From: Gammaproteobacteria bacterium
GTDB taxonomy: Bacteria > Pseudomonadota > Gammaproteobacteria > JAURND01
Length of the DNA stretch: 64,000 bases
NCBI GenBank assembly: GCA_035546635.1
Contig: DASZWJ010000046.1
Span: 62,001-126,000 of the forward strand
Direction: 5' to 3'
Shown here: in pieces, positions 7,794 through 16,644 of the stretch
Layout of the letters: each line of letters starts with the position of its first letter
Numbering within the stretch: the stretch's first letter is position 1
Notes under the pieces: generated by a model
Told to the model about the DNA's origin: nothing
Seen by the model: the letters and a program-made list of their open reading frames with translations, nothing else
Databases searched by the model: none
Made by a program: the position numbers and the translations under genes

Positions 7794-10700
7794 TTAATGA
7801 ACACGATCATATCCTTGATCTTGCGCCAAAGTCGAAACTTCTTCTGTTATTAGCGCTGTTGTTTTCAAGCCTTGTTGCGCTGGAACTTGTTTTGTAGGCG
7901 TGCGCCAATGCTGAGTTAATGAACTTACCGAGTACCTACTTTTATAAAGCAATTCTGCCCACCCAGATATTTGGTTACTATGACTAATAGATGCCAATGA
8001 CAGAATTGTTTCTTGAGACCTAAATGAGTTAGTAATTTCAGAGAAACCTGGAGCATCTTTACTATGAGCCTTAAAATAATGCTGAAGAATGTCAGCCATT
8101 GCTTTTCCGGCTCGAATTAAGTATTCCGGCGGCAATTGCGTGACTCCTGGCACAAAGCTAAGTAACGCTCTACAAAAAGGTTGTATAATCGTGAGTGCTA
8201 ACGGATCAGTAAAATTGCCTTCCTGTATCATTTTTACCATCCCGGCAAAATGATGTTTTACCTTAACATTGAGCCCGCCCAGCCTTAACACATGTTTGAA
8301 GTAATTTTCTAAATAATCACTGAGTTTATCTGCTGGCAACTGCTGAATCGATTTTTTAAAGTCATAATAGTAAAGCATTTGAATTCCCCGTTGACAGCGC
8401 GGCAGATATTTGGCAAACCGCGGAAAAAAATGCCGTATATTACTTAGTCCTTCAGGCGATGATAGATGTACAGGAAATTTTTTATTTTTTATATACGATT
8501 CTGATTTTTTTATATACGCCTGATCAAATTTAAATTTAATCCCAGCTTCTGGATCAGCACGAAGAAACATTTTACCGCCCGTTAAAGGAAATGGGTTATC
8601 ATTACTGACATAGTCTTTAGTTCTAACGGAAAGTTCAACCCTGGTGCTTTTTTTATCAGTGCTGAAATAATTCTGAAAAGTACGACCATCGCTATCCCCA
8701 GCTTGAAAAGGAAAACTACGTGTTGTTAAGGGAACCTTTTTTAATAATTCAGCTAGAGTCATGTCTTTGGGTAATTCGATCACTAAATCAATATCTTTAG
8801 CCTCAAATTTTCCATCCGTTAATAAAGAATACGCGCATTCAGTCAGAAATGAGCCACTCACATAAGCATTGACGCCAATTTTTCTTAGCTCTTCTATGAG
8901 CTCAACGGCTTTAGTCAGTGCAGTCTTTTTTTCAGGAGTTAAGATTCCTTCCAAATCTTTTAAAGAAAATTCTTCAGGAAGTTTAGTAAATTTCCGAGGA
9001 GGTAATGGCGGTTGTTGCAGGTCAACTTCTTGTTTTTCTGGAAGACCAGGCATTATTCCCAGCTGCACTAGCATGTCCTTTAAATCATTTTTTTTAGTTT
9101 CAAGTGGTTGAGTTGTTGAAGGCTGAAAGAAATGAGGCGTAAAAGAATGTGCCGTTGGAATTCGCTGATACGCACTTGGCTGCGCAGTAAAGGAGTTTTT
9201 CGAATCATCTTGTGTTCCTTCCCGCCCATGTTCTAGTGGCTCGCTAGCGTCATATGGATAATAGAGTTCCTCATCCTTTGGTGTATCAAAGGCGGTTTGG
9301 TATAATAATTTTCTGCTGTGATTGTTTTTAGCATCAAATTGTGCAAAATCTTCCGTTAAATAGGTTGGGACTGTCCCTGAATAAGTCTCTTCCAGTTCTT
9401 CATTTTGTAGCCCCATTGCCACATCTTCGAAATAAAGTTCTTCATCTGTAGCTACTTGGATATCGTCCTCGTAAGGATACAAAGCTCCAGATTCCAGGGA
9501 TGGGAAACTTTCACCTTCTTGTTTGCTTTCTCTTGGTATCTCTACCGGGATGACGTCTTCTATATGGGATGAGCCGTTATCTTCATCTAATGTAATATCT
9601 GAGAAATTTTGTAATCCTTGAGCATCGTCAGCCTCGCTCTCTCCCCTTTCCAAATCAATTCCGTGAGTAAGGGGTGGGATGTGTGGGGATGCGACAATTT
9701 GAGATAATGGCTGTGTATTACCGCTGTTTTCATCGAATTGCTCGGATGCTGTTGGGAAAGATGTCTGATTCGACGTTAAAGAGCTTTCCTCTGGTATTTC
9801 ATGTTCTGGCGATTCTATATCTCTATCCTGATCGCCAAGTACTTCATCTGGTATTTTGTCTGGGGATGTTTGAGATGATGATTGTATACTGCTATTTTTC
9901 TGCTCAGGTGGCTGCTCAGATTTATCGATAGATGAGTCTTGGGTTGATGCTTTACTTAAGTTAATTTCTGTTGCTTTGCTGCGTTGATGTTGAATAGGTG
10001 GAGTTGGGTTTTCGTCTTCTGTTTGAGTTTTTTGATTATTATTTAGCAATTTATGATCTTTCAGCAAATCCCGCGCTTCTTCATCTAATTTATCGGTTAA
10101 AACTTCTGGCGAGCTATTTTCTACAGCTTGCTCTTTATCTATTGAAGATTTAGGTTTAACCTTTTGTCTTTCCTTTTTATTTTGCTTCTTTTGCTGTTTT
10201 AATTTTTTTGCAGATATTTTAGGTTTATGTTTTTTGTCAGGTTTTTTTGTGGAAGGCGTAATTGCTGTGGCTGCGGATAAATCATCTGTGACTGGTTTAA
10301 TAAATGATTGAGAAGCAGACACAGGCACTTCAGATTTTTTGTTAACTATCAGTTCTAGTTTTTCTAGTTCAGCCTCAAGATTTTTTATCTGTCCAAAATA
10401 TTTTGGCTTTTTATCTGCGTCTTTATTTTTTAGTAAAGAAATTTGTTTATGACAGTTTGTTAAATCATTTTTTACTGACTTTATATAATCTTGTTCAGTT
10501 TTAATTTTATTTGGTTTGTGTTTTTTCGATTGATCGACGACTTCATTAACCAAGTTCTTTAAATCTTGCAATGTATTTCTAGATCTTGCCAGCAAATCAT
10601 CGATAACATCAGCAGTGGTTTTTTTTAGTTTTTTTGTAGGGATTAACTTTTTCGAGTCTAGGTCAGATATTGTAGTATTTTCGACAGGCGATTTGAATTT

Positions 10701-13097
10701 GCTTTTTGTTTCTATATTCTCTGTTAGATTGTTAGGTTCGGTATTTCCTGTCAGGTGTTTTTTGTGATTATCTGTTTTGGGAAGAGGTTGTGGGGGAAGT
10801 TGTAATTTTTTAGGCGTATTGGGTTGAAAGTCTTCGCTTGTTGGATTCTTGTTGATGCTTGCCTGAGAAAGTGTATTTTTTAAGTCCCGGAGTGCCGCTA
10901 TAGGTTCGCATGCCTTTTGAAGAATGGCGGCAATACCTAGGGATTGTCGCGAGCTTTGTTGTATTTGTATGAGAACATTAGCTGATATTCTCAATACTGC
11001 TGAAGGGTTCGGGTCTCCTTGTTCTTTGAAATCACGGGTGATTTCTTCCAGAGCAGATGCTATTTTGTCGTTTGTCTTTAGTGAAGCGGCTTTAGTGAAT
11101 TTAGATAGCCAACCAAATAGCGCAGTGCCTGCCGCTAATAGCTGCCAAAATGAAAAGAAATCTTCAGGATTTACTTTAAGCTTTGGATTTTTTTTACTTT
11201 CTCGTGTAGCTTTGGCTAATTTCGTAGATTTTTCTTCTTCTAATTGACCATATTTCTCACATAAATCTGAACATATTTTTTCTAATTTATTTACATACTG
11301 TGCTTTTTTTCTGGTATATTCCTCTTTATATTCATTTAAAGAGTTTTTGTATTTTTCTATCGCCTGAGATTCATTTCTTTCTAGCATAGTTATAGCATGC
11401 GCATATTGCTTTTCAAGATCATGGATAACAGAAAGAAAATCTACAGTTGGATCGGCCAATACTTTATCTAATTCTTCCATCGCCAAATCCAATTTGCCCA
11501 TATCTTCCTTCATCGTTACTAAAACAGAGTGTAAAGTAGCTAAATCTTGAGTGGATTTATTGTTTTGTTGTGGGGCATGAGTTGAAGAAATTATAGATGT
11601 CTTTATATCGTGAACAGTTAAATTTTGTGTAGTATTTTTTTTCTCAGGCTTATTGTAAGATGAATCGAGTTTCTTGTTACTTATTTGAGTAGTTTTTATG
11701 TCGCTGAGTATCGGCAGGGATTCGCATGCCTTCTGAAGCGTGGAGACAATATCTAGAGATTTTTGTGAACATTCTTGCATTTTTGTACGAACATTGGTTG
11801 CAACTCTCGATACTAAATCCTTACTTGCGTACATATTCAAATCACTTGCGATTACTGTCATCCTAAATTTTATAACTTTACTTTCTTCATGTAATGGCTG
11901 ATCTTTAGTAAGATTATATAGCCATGCAAATAGCAAATCTCCCGCCAATAATAGCTGTAAAAATAGGAGCGCATTATTTCCATCTTGCACTTTATTATAT
12001 TCAGTCTCTAATTTCTGGTATTTCCTACATAACTCTAGACACATTGCTTCTAATTTTTTTTCATACTGTCCCTTTTTCTTAGTATATTCCTCTTTATAGT
12101 GATTTAAGCGTTTTTTGTATGCTTCTGCCGATTTATATTTTTCCAGTATAGCAGCAGCACGAGCTTGTTGATTTTTAAAATCTCGAATAACGGCAAGAAA
12201 ATCTACAGTTGGGTCAACTAGAATCTTATCTAATTCTGTTATCGCTAAATCCAACTTTTTTAGATTTTCTTTCATCCCAGGGAAGATTGCTTGTAGTTTA
12301 GCTTGATTATTTTTTGTAGTATCGCTCTGTTTGGGTAAATTATTTGGTGCAGATTTTTTTTCCTGAGGTGATTTTTGCTGTGAAGCAGCATGCGGAGGAA
12401 TTGGAATTGTGGGGGTCCTTTGATCCTGAGGATTTGACTTCAAATCACCAGGTGGTTCATATGCGGCAAAAATAGCATCAATACTCCAAGGAGTACCTGA
12501 AGATTTTACGAGTTTCTCTATACGAGATTTTGTTAAAATTAATTCATATTCTCGGTTCAATTTTAATTTAGAGATATCCTCGTTTAAAATCCTAAGACTT
12601 TCTTTTACAGGTAATTTATCATCAAGAAATTGCAAAATCCATTCAAATAGCATTTTTACTATTACTGCCAAGCGAAGCAAACGAAGCTGAGTTATTGCCT
12701 CTTGCCCCACTTGCGCCTCACGTGTTATTTTTTCATATAGCTCACGATATTTATCACATATTTTTTTGTATTTCGCAGTAGGTTCATCGAAATATACAAT
12801 TAATTTGTTACCCAATTCTTTAACATATTGACTTATTTTATCCCTATATTGATTAGTCAGAGGATGTATGTCTCCAGAAGATTTTAAAATAGTGTGCACT
12901 TCCGTTTGCTTACTTGTAAATTTTTCTACAAATTCATCGTACGAAGATAATGTTTTTGGGTTAACCAAGGTGTGATCTAGCGCGTTTAATGTTTCATCTA
13001 ACTTACATATATCTTCTTCTATTTCCGCAAAAATTAGTGGTATGCGTGAAATTTTTTTATCCCGTTCCGATTGTAGCTCTGACATAATATTATTCAC
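7794..13097 (-). CDS. Giant coiled-coil protein with triplicated helical domain and C-terminal nucleotidyltransferase-like domain (candidate T4SS effector)
   Basis: A 1767-residue protein with no signal peptide. Three tandem repeats of about 240 residues begin near 23, 271 and 523. Each has an LD..L..LD..L.(D/N)P helix, a YK..Y..K..Y..KL...C..L..KY coiled coil, then an LL..LF.WL hydrophobic helix. Residues about 750-1350 are a Lys-rich then acidic, low-complexity linker. Residues about 1385-1495 resemble the head of PcnB/CCA-type nucleotidyltransferases: VSGSF (G1415, S1416), DID (D1435, D1437) and RVEL (E1488), giving the G-S plus three-carboxylate signature of the Pol-beta fold. A helical region of ~270 residues follows. 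The promoter has a PmrA-like box. Effector status and enzyme activity are inference; the family is not recognised by name. Confidence 0.7.
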   Translation of the reverse strand: MNNIMSELQSERDKKISRIPLIFAEIEEDICKLDETLNALDHTLVNPKTLSSYDEFVEKFTSKQTEVHTILKSSGDIHPLTNQYRDKISQYVKELGNKLIVYFDEPTAKYKKICDKYRELYEKITREAQVGQEAITQLRLLRLAVIVKMLFEWILQFLDDKLPVKESLRILNEDISKLKLNREYELILTKSRIEKLVKSSGTPWSIDAIFAAYEPPGDLKSNPQDQRTPTIPIPPHAASQQKSPQEKKSAPNNLPKQSDTTKNNQAKLQAIFPGMKENLKKLDLAITELDKILVDPTVDFLAVIRDFKNQQARAAAILEKYKSAEAYKKRLNHYKEEYTKKKGQYEKKLEAMCLELCRKYQKLETEYNKVQDGNNALLFLQLLLAGDLLFAWLYNLTKDQPLHEESKVIKFRMTVIASDLNMYASKDLVSRVATNVRTKMQECSQKSLDIVSTLQKACESLPILSDIKTTQISNKKLDSSYNKPEKKNTTQNLTVHDIKTSIISSTHAPQQNNKSTQDLATLHSVLVTMKEDMGKLDLAMEELDKVLADPTVDFLSVIHDLEKQYAHAITMLERNESQAIEKYKNSLNEYKEEYTRKKAQYVNKLEKICSDLCEKYGQLEEEKSTKLAKATRESKKNPKLKVNPEDFFSFWQLLAAGTALFGWLSKFTKAASLKTNDKIASALEEITRDFKEQGDPNPSAVLRISANVLIQIQQSSRQSLGIAAILQKACEPIAALRDLKNTLSQASINKNPTSEDFQPNTPKKLQLPPQPLPKTDNHKKHLTGNTEPNNLTENIETKSKFKSPVENTTISDLDSKKLIPTKKLKKTTADVIDDLLARSRNTLQDLKNLVNEVVDQSKKHKPNKIKTEQDYIKSVKNDLTNCHKQISLLKNKDADKKPKYFGQIKNLEAELEKLELIVNKKSEVPVSASQSFIKPVTDDLSAATAITPSTKKPDKKHKPKISAKKLKQQKKQNKKERQKVKPKSSIDKEQAVENSSPEVLTDKLDEEARDLLKDHKLLNNNQKTQTEDENPTPPIQHQRSKATEINLSKASTQDSSIDKSEQPPEQKNSSIQSSSQTSPDKIPDEVLGDQDRDIESPEHEIPEESSLTSNQTSFPTASEQFDENSGNTQPLSQIVASPHIPPLTHGIDLERGESEADDAQGLQNFSDITLDEDNGSSHIEDVIPVEIPRESKQEGESFPSLESGALYPYEDDIQVATDEELYFEDVAMGLQNEELEETYSGTVPTYLTEDFAQFDAKNNHSRKLLYQTAFDTPKDEELYYPYDASEPLEHGREGTQDDSKNSFTAQPSAYQRIPTAHSFTPHFFQPSTTQPLETKKNDLKDMLVQLGIMPGLPEKQEVDLQQPPLPPRKFTKLPEEFSLKDLEGILTPEKKTALTKAVELIEELRKIGVNAYVSGSFLTECAYSLLTDGKFEAKDIDLVIELPKDMTLAELLKKVPLTTRSFPFQAGDSDGRTFQNYFSTDKKSTRVELSVRTKDYVSNDNPFPLTGGKMFLRADPEAGIKFKFDQAYIKKSESYIKNKKFPVHLSSPEGLSNIRHFFPRFAKYLPRCQRGIQMLYYYDFKKSIQQLPADKLSDYLENYFKHVLRLGGLNVKVKHHFAGMVKMIQEGNFTDPLALTIIQPFCRALLSFVPGVTQLPPEYLIRAGKAMADILQHYFKAHSKDAPGFSEITNSFRSQETILSLASISHSNQISGWAELLYKSRYSVSSLTQHWRTPTKQVPAQQGLKTTALITEEVSTLAQDQGYDRVH

Positions 13098-13158
13098 CTA
13101 ATTCTAAATTTACAGACTGAGTCTGCTTGCTGCACGGCAAATACAAAATTTAAAACCC

Positions 13159-13191
13159 AATATAATCAATAAAAATTAAAGAACTATTAAG
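13159..13191 (-). promoter_or_regulatory. PmrA-like box and -10 for the giant gene
   Basis: Read on the minus strand: CTTAAT (13191-13186), 5 bases, TTTAAT (13180-13175), exactly 10 bases, then TATATT (13164-13159). Two TTAA half-sites with an 11-bp period next to a -10 hexamer is the layout recalled for PmrA-controlled Dot/Icm promoters. It lies 61-94 bases before the ATG. Confidence 0.5.
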
Positions 13192-13218
13192 AAATTTAAT
13201 TGAAAAATTTAGCAGAGT

Positions 13219-13251
13219 GTTAAGATTCGGTTAATATATCAGGAATAAACT
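13219..13251 (+). promoter_or_regulatory. PmrA-like box and -10 for the small divergent gene
   Basis: GTTAAG (13219-13224), 5 bases, GTTAAT (13230-13235), 10 bases, then TAAACT (13246-13251). Same geometry as the box serving the divergent giant gene 30 bp away, so the two promoters are back to back. The -10 matches consensus at only four positions. Confidence 0.4.
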
Positions 13252-13296
13252 AGTGTGATATTTTTTTGCAACTCGATATGATTAGAGAATAAAAGT

Positions 13297-13782
13297 ATGT
13301 CTGGTTTGAATAATCTCCTTGATGAAAATACCTTAGCTATTTTACAGAACACTATCAATCACATTATCCTAAAGGCACAGAGTTATAAAAAACTTGCAAA
13401 TTTAAACCGTCTGCTGCCAAAGGAAAATCTACCTCATTCTAAACCCGGCAGTCTTAAAATCTCAGAAGATCACATAAATGCTCTCCAATATCGCGCCGCT
13501 GCAGATTTTTTAATCGATCACGCCAGAAAATTACAAGATATTCAAAAAATTTTAATAAATCCATGCTCAATATCAGCGCACACCGAGGCGCTTGAAACGC
13601 TAAAAAGGCTCAATCACCAACTTTTCGCTACAAGCTTACCTGCTCTTCCTGAGACTACATCACAACTAACTAGTGGATTTTTTAAAACCTCTGACCTAAC
13701 CAAAGCTCATAAAATTTCACCTAAAAAACTAGAAAATTCGAAAGAAATAGATGCTTACTGCTCAAATAGGCTGCCCTCCTGA
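13297..13782 (+). CDS. Small helical protein related in part to the giant neighbour's repeat
   Basis: A 161-residue protein of unknown function, without signal peptide or membrane segment, predicted mostly helical. Residues about 75-110 read ARKLQDIQKILINP then a second helix. The KL......ILINP pattern is like the KLD.....LDKIL(V/A)DP helix opening each repeat of the divergent 1767-residue protein. The similarity is short and could be chance or common descent. The two genes share a 199-base intergenic region with back-to-back PmrA-like boxes, suggesting co-regulation. The C-terminal ~35 residues are polar and probably unstructured; the stop codon lies at the edge of a 16-bp hairpin. Confidence 0.6.
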   Translation: MSGLNNLLDENTLAILQNTINHIILKAQSYKKLANLNRLLPKENLPHSKPGSLKISEDHINALQYRAAADFLIDHARKLQDIQKILINPCSISAHTEALETLKRLNHQLFATSLPALPETTSQLTSGFFKTSDLTKAHKISPKKLENSKEIDAYCSNRLPS

Positions 13783-13825
13783 GCAAGCTGTCATCCTGAG
13801 CGCAGCGAAGGATGACGGCTTGCTC
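13781..13825. terminator. 16-bp hairpin between convergent genes (TCATCCTGAGCGCAGCGAAGGATGA family)
   Basis: Arms GAGCAAGCTGTCATCC (13781-13796) and GGATGACGGCTTGCTC (13810-13825) pair over 16 bp with one G-T mismatch. It overlaps the stop codon of the small gene and reaches nth's stop, so it can terminate both. The core recurs at 5673 and 32801. Confidence 0.7.
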
Positions 13826-14468
13826 AGGATGATAAGGAACTTGTCTTATCTTTATATTCACATAAATCAGCAATCAAGCACTGCGGACATTTAGGTTTTC
13901 TTGCGGTACACACATAACGTCCATGCAGCACTAGCCAGTGATGCGCATGCTTTCTAAATTCGGGTGGCACAACTTTTAATAACTTCTGCTCCACTTCCCG
14001 CACATTTTTACCTTTGGCAAGTCCAGTACGATTAGCCACACGAAAAATATGTGTATCTACCGCAATGGTTTCATCACCAAATAAACTATTTAAAATCACA
14101 TTGGCAGTTTTACGCCCAACGCCTGGCAGCGACTCCAATTCGGAGCGTTGCCTGGGTATTTGCGATTGATATTTCTCAACCAACAGCTGCGAAGTTTTAA
14201 TGATATTAACGGCTTTGGTATTATAAAGACCAATGCTTTGGATAATTTTTTTTAACTTTGCTTCTCCTAAGGCCAGCATTTTTAGAGGGGTATTGGCGAG
14301 GGGAAATAATTGCTGAGTGACGATATTGACGCGCTTATCGGTGGCTTGCGCAGAGAGAATAACCGCAACTAACAATTCAAAATCAGAGCTGAAATGCAGC
14401 TCAGTTGTTGGGTGCGGGTTTTGCGCTTGAAAGCGCTGGAACATTTCAAAGCGATCTTTTTGAGTCAT
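13824..14468 (-). CDS. nth: Endonuclease III
   Basis: Bifunctional DNA glycosylase/AP lyase for oxidised pyrimidines (base excision repair). The start is placed at MTQKDRFEMFQRFQ, matching the Nth N-terminus; the upstream in-frame extension would overlap the ferredoxin gene. About 214 residues, normal length. Visible are NPHPTTELHFSSDFELL, the helix-hairpin-helix LPGVGRKTANV with the catalytic Lys, VDTHIFRVANR with the catalytic Asp, and the [4Fe-4S] ligands CTARKPKCPQC...C at the C-terminus. It lies 8 bases after the RnfB-like gene; rnf/rsx-nth linkage is common in gammaproteobacteria. Confidence 0.96.
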   Translation of the reverse strand: MTQKDRFEMFQRFQAQNPHPTTELHFSSDFELLVAVILSAQATDKRVNIVTQQLFPLANTPLKMLALGEAKLKKIIQSIGLYNTKAVNIIKTSQLLVEKYQSQIPRQRSELESLPGVGRKTANVILNSLFGDETIAVDTHIFRVANRTGLAKGKNVREVEQKLLKVVPPEFRKHAHHWLVLHGRYVCTARKPKCPQCLIADLCEYKDKTSSLSS

Positions 14469-14476
14469 ATAAATAG

Positions 14477-14875
14477 TCACCCACAACGTTCTGCCTCCTT
14501 GCATTTTTTAACTTTCACTCTAGCTATAGCAGCTGCAATCTCTGCTGCTGCATTGCTTGCTACTTTATTTATTTCAGGATTTTGCTGCCCAGCATCTGAC
14601 GCAACTAAGCGCAATTTTCGGGCTTTAACGCGTTTTCGTGCTTGACGCGCTATGTTTTTACGCATTTCAGCAGAAGGTAAAGGTATCTCATACATTTCTA
14701 TGCAATCAACTGGGCAGGGTGCCACACACAATTGACAGCCGATGCATTCATCCGTGATGACCGTATGCATGAATTTTTGCGCGCCGATGATGGCATCCAC
14801 GGGACAGGCTGTCAGGCACTTGGCACAACCGATGCATTCATCTTCGCGGATTAAGGCTCGCTGTAAGGTTTTCAT
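14477..14875 (-). CDS. RnfB/RsxB-like 2[4Fe-4S] ferredoxin, short form
   Basis: A 132-residue electron-transfer protein. Two complete 4Fe-4S motifs, [16 protein letters not shown] (about 16-31) and [16 protein letters not shown] (about 46-61), match the ferredoxin domain of RnfB/RsxB. The N-terminal membrane anchor and the first Fe-S domain of full RnfB are absent. The C-terminal half is a basic, alanine-rich helix. It is translationally coupled to metG: the stop and start share one base (TGATG). No other rnf genes are nearby, so it is unlikely to be part of a full Rnf pump here; the electron partner is unknown. Confidence 0.82.
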   Translation of the reverse strand: MKTLQRALIREDECIGCAKCLTACPVDAIIGAQKFMHTVITDECIGCQLCVAPCPVDCIEMYEIPLPSAEMRKNIARQARKRVKARKLRLVASDAGQQNPEINKVASNAAAEIAAAIARVKVKKCKEAERCG

Positions 14876-16527
14876 CAGGAGGCAGTGGATTTATCGAGTA
14901 ACGCCGTAATCGCAGCTGGGTCGATGCGTTGCAATAATGGCTGAAATGTGGCTATTTGCTGTGCCAATAATGGCGTGGCGAGGTTAGCCCAATTTAACGG
15001 AGCGGTGTTGAGAAAATGCTCCGCTTTACTCGCGGTTTTAGGCAGAATCGGTTTTAAATACGTCATAATCACTTTGAACAGATTGATGCCTTGCGTACAA
15101 ACCTTTTGCACTCGGTCTGCTGAATCGGGCTCTTTGGCTAATACCCACGGTTTGACTGCATCAATGTATTGATTGGCGCGATCAGCTAATGACATGATTT
15201 CGCGCACGGCGTGCTGGTACTCACGTGCATCATATAACTGTGCAATTTTAGCGCCTACTGCAACTGCCTCATGATATAAATCTAGATCATCTAATTCTGT
15301 CGCCAATTTTCCGGCAAATTGCTTATTGATAAATCCCGCACAACGGCTGGCAATATTGACAACCTTTCCGACTAAATCCGCATTGATGCGCTGTACAAAA
15401 TCCGTGAAATTCAAATCGATGTCTTCGATATGGCTATTGAGTTTGGCTGCAAAATAGTAGCGCAAATATTCAGAATCCAAATGCGTTAAATACTCACGCG
15501 CGGTGATGAAAGTGCCGCGGGATTTTGACATTTTCTGCCCATTAACTGTCAAGAAACCATGCGCGAACACCGCAGAAGGGGTACGAAATCCACTGCCTTG
15601 CAGCATTGCCGGCCAAAATAGTGCATGAAAATAAATAATATCTTTGCCGATAAAATGATAGAGTTCCGTGGTGCTGTCTTTACCCCAATAATCTTCGAAG
15701 CATAATTCCGGACGTCTTTCGCAGAGTTTTTGAAAACTTGCCATATAGCCTACCGGCGCATCTAACCATACGTAGAAATATTTACCCGGGGCATCGGGGA
15801 TTTCAAACCCGAAATACGGCGCATCACGGGAAATATCCCAAGCTTGCAAGCCGGTCTCAAACCATTCCGTTAGTTTATTTGCGACCTGCGGCTGCAAATG
15901 CCCAGACCGCATCCAATGTTGCAGTTGTTCTGTATAATTTCCAAGTAGGAAAAAATAATGTACCGATTCTTTTTGTATCGGCGCGACACCAGATAACACT
16001 GACAGAGGGTTTTTCAACTCAGTAGGTTGATAGGTAGCGCCACAGACCTCACAGTTGTCACCATATTGATCTTTTGCGCCACAACGTGGACATTCTCCCT
16101 TGACATATCGATCTGGTAAAAACAGATTTTTTACTGGGTCATAGGCTTGCTCGATGGTGCGTGTTTCGATATCGCCGCGCTCACGCAGGCGTTGGTAAAT
16201 GAGATTGGAAAGTTGTTGGTTTTCCGGGGAGTGGGTGGTGTAGTAGAAATCAAAATTAATATTGAAATCGGCAAAATCTGCGCGGTGTTCGGCATTGCTT
16301 TTGGCTAGTAATGCTTCGGGGGTGATGCCTTGTTTTTCAGCGCTAATCATAATGGGCGTGCCGTGGGTGTCTTCACCACAGACAAATAAGCATTCTTCGC
16401 CGTGCAAATTTTGGAATCGCGCCCAAATATCGGCTTGTACGTATTCTACAACATGGCCTAAGTGAATGGCGCCGTTGGCGTAAGGCAAGGCAGTGGTAAT
16501 TAGAATTTTTCGGGGTTGTTTTGTCAT
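14875..16527 (-). CDS. metG: Methionyl-tRNA synthetase
   Basis: Class I synthetase charging tRNA-Met. Landmarks are [17 protein letters not shown] with the HIGH-type HLGH, a zinc knuckle [18 protein letters not shown] near residues 141-158, [10 protein letters not shown], and the KMSKS signature in [12 protein letters not shown]. At 550 residues it lacks the C-terminal EMAP/Trbp111-like tRNA-binding domain of the ~677-residue E. coli form, a common shorter variant. The ATG at 16527 has no strong Shine-Dalgarno. It heads a metG-ferredoxin-nth operon. Confidence 0.96.
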   Translation of the reverse strand: MTKQPRKILITTALPYANGAIHLGHVVEYVQADIWARFQNLHGEECLFVCGEDTHGTPIMISAEKQGITPEALLAKSNAEHRADFADFNINFDFYYTTHSPENQQLSNLIYQRLRERGDIETRTIEQAYDPVKNLFLPDRYVKGECPRCGAKDQYGDNCEVCGATYQPTELKNPLSVLSGVAPIQKESVHYFFLLGNYTEQLQHWMRSGHLQPQVANKLTEWFETGLQAWDISRDAPYFGFEIPDAPGKYFYVWLDAPVGYMASFQKLCERRPELCFEDYWGKDSTTELYHFIGKDIIYFHALFWPAMLQGSGFRTPSAVFAHGFLTVNGQKMSKSRGTFITAREYLTHLDSEYLRYYFAAKLNSHIEDIDLNFTDFVQRINADLVGKVVNIASRCAGFINKQFAGKLATELDDLDLYHEAVAVGAKIAQLYDAREYQHAVREIMSLADRANQYIDAVKPWVLAKEPDSADRVQKVCTQGINLFKVIMTYLKPILPKTASKAEHFLNTAPLNWANLATPLLAQQIATFQPLLQRIDPAAITALLDKSTAS

Positions 16528-16550
16528 AGTTTTAATTGTGAGATTGAAGC

Positions 16551-16629
16551 TACTATTTCCCTCTCCCGTCTGTGACCGAAGGGAATCCCCCTTGCGGGAT
16601 GAGAGGGTTAGGGAGAGGGAGTTACAGTA
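16551..16629. repeat. Nested palindromic element upstream of metG
   Basis: Outer arms TACTATTTCCCTCTCCC (16551-16567) and GGGAGAGGGAGTTACAGTA (16611-16629). The right tip reads GTAACT on the other strand. The inner sequence GTCTGTGACCGAAGGGAATC...GCGGGATGA is about 90 percent identical, inverted, to 61275-61311 after hemD. Confidence 0.65.
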
Positions 16630-16644
16630 CTGAAGAGGAGGATA

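Noticed and set aside
8869-11247. Plus-strand ORFs inside the giant gene (for example 8869-9111 and 10924-11247)
   Set aside because: They are antisense shadows of the repeat and linker coding sequence with no starts or motifs.
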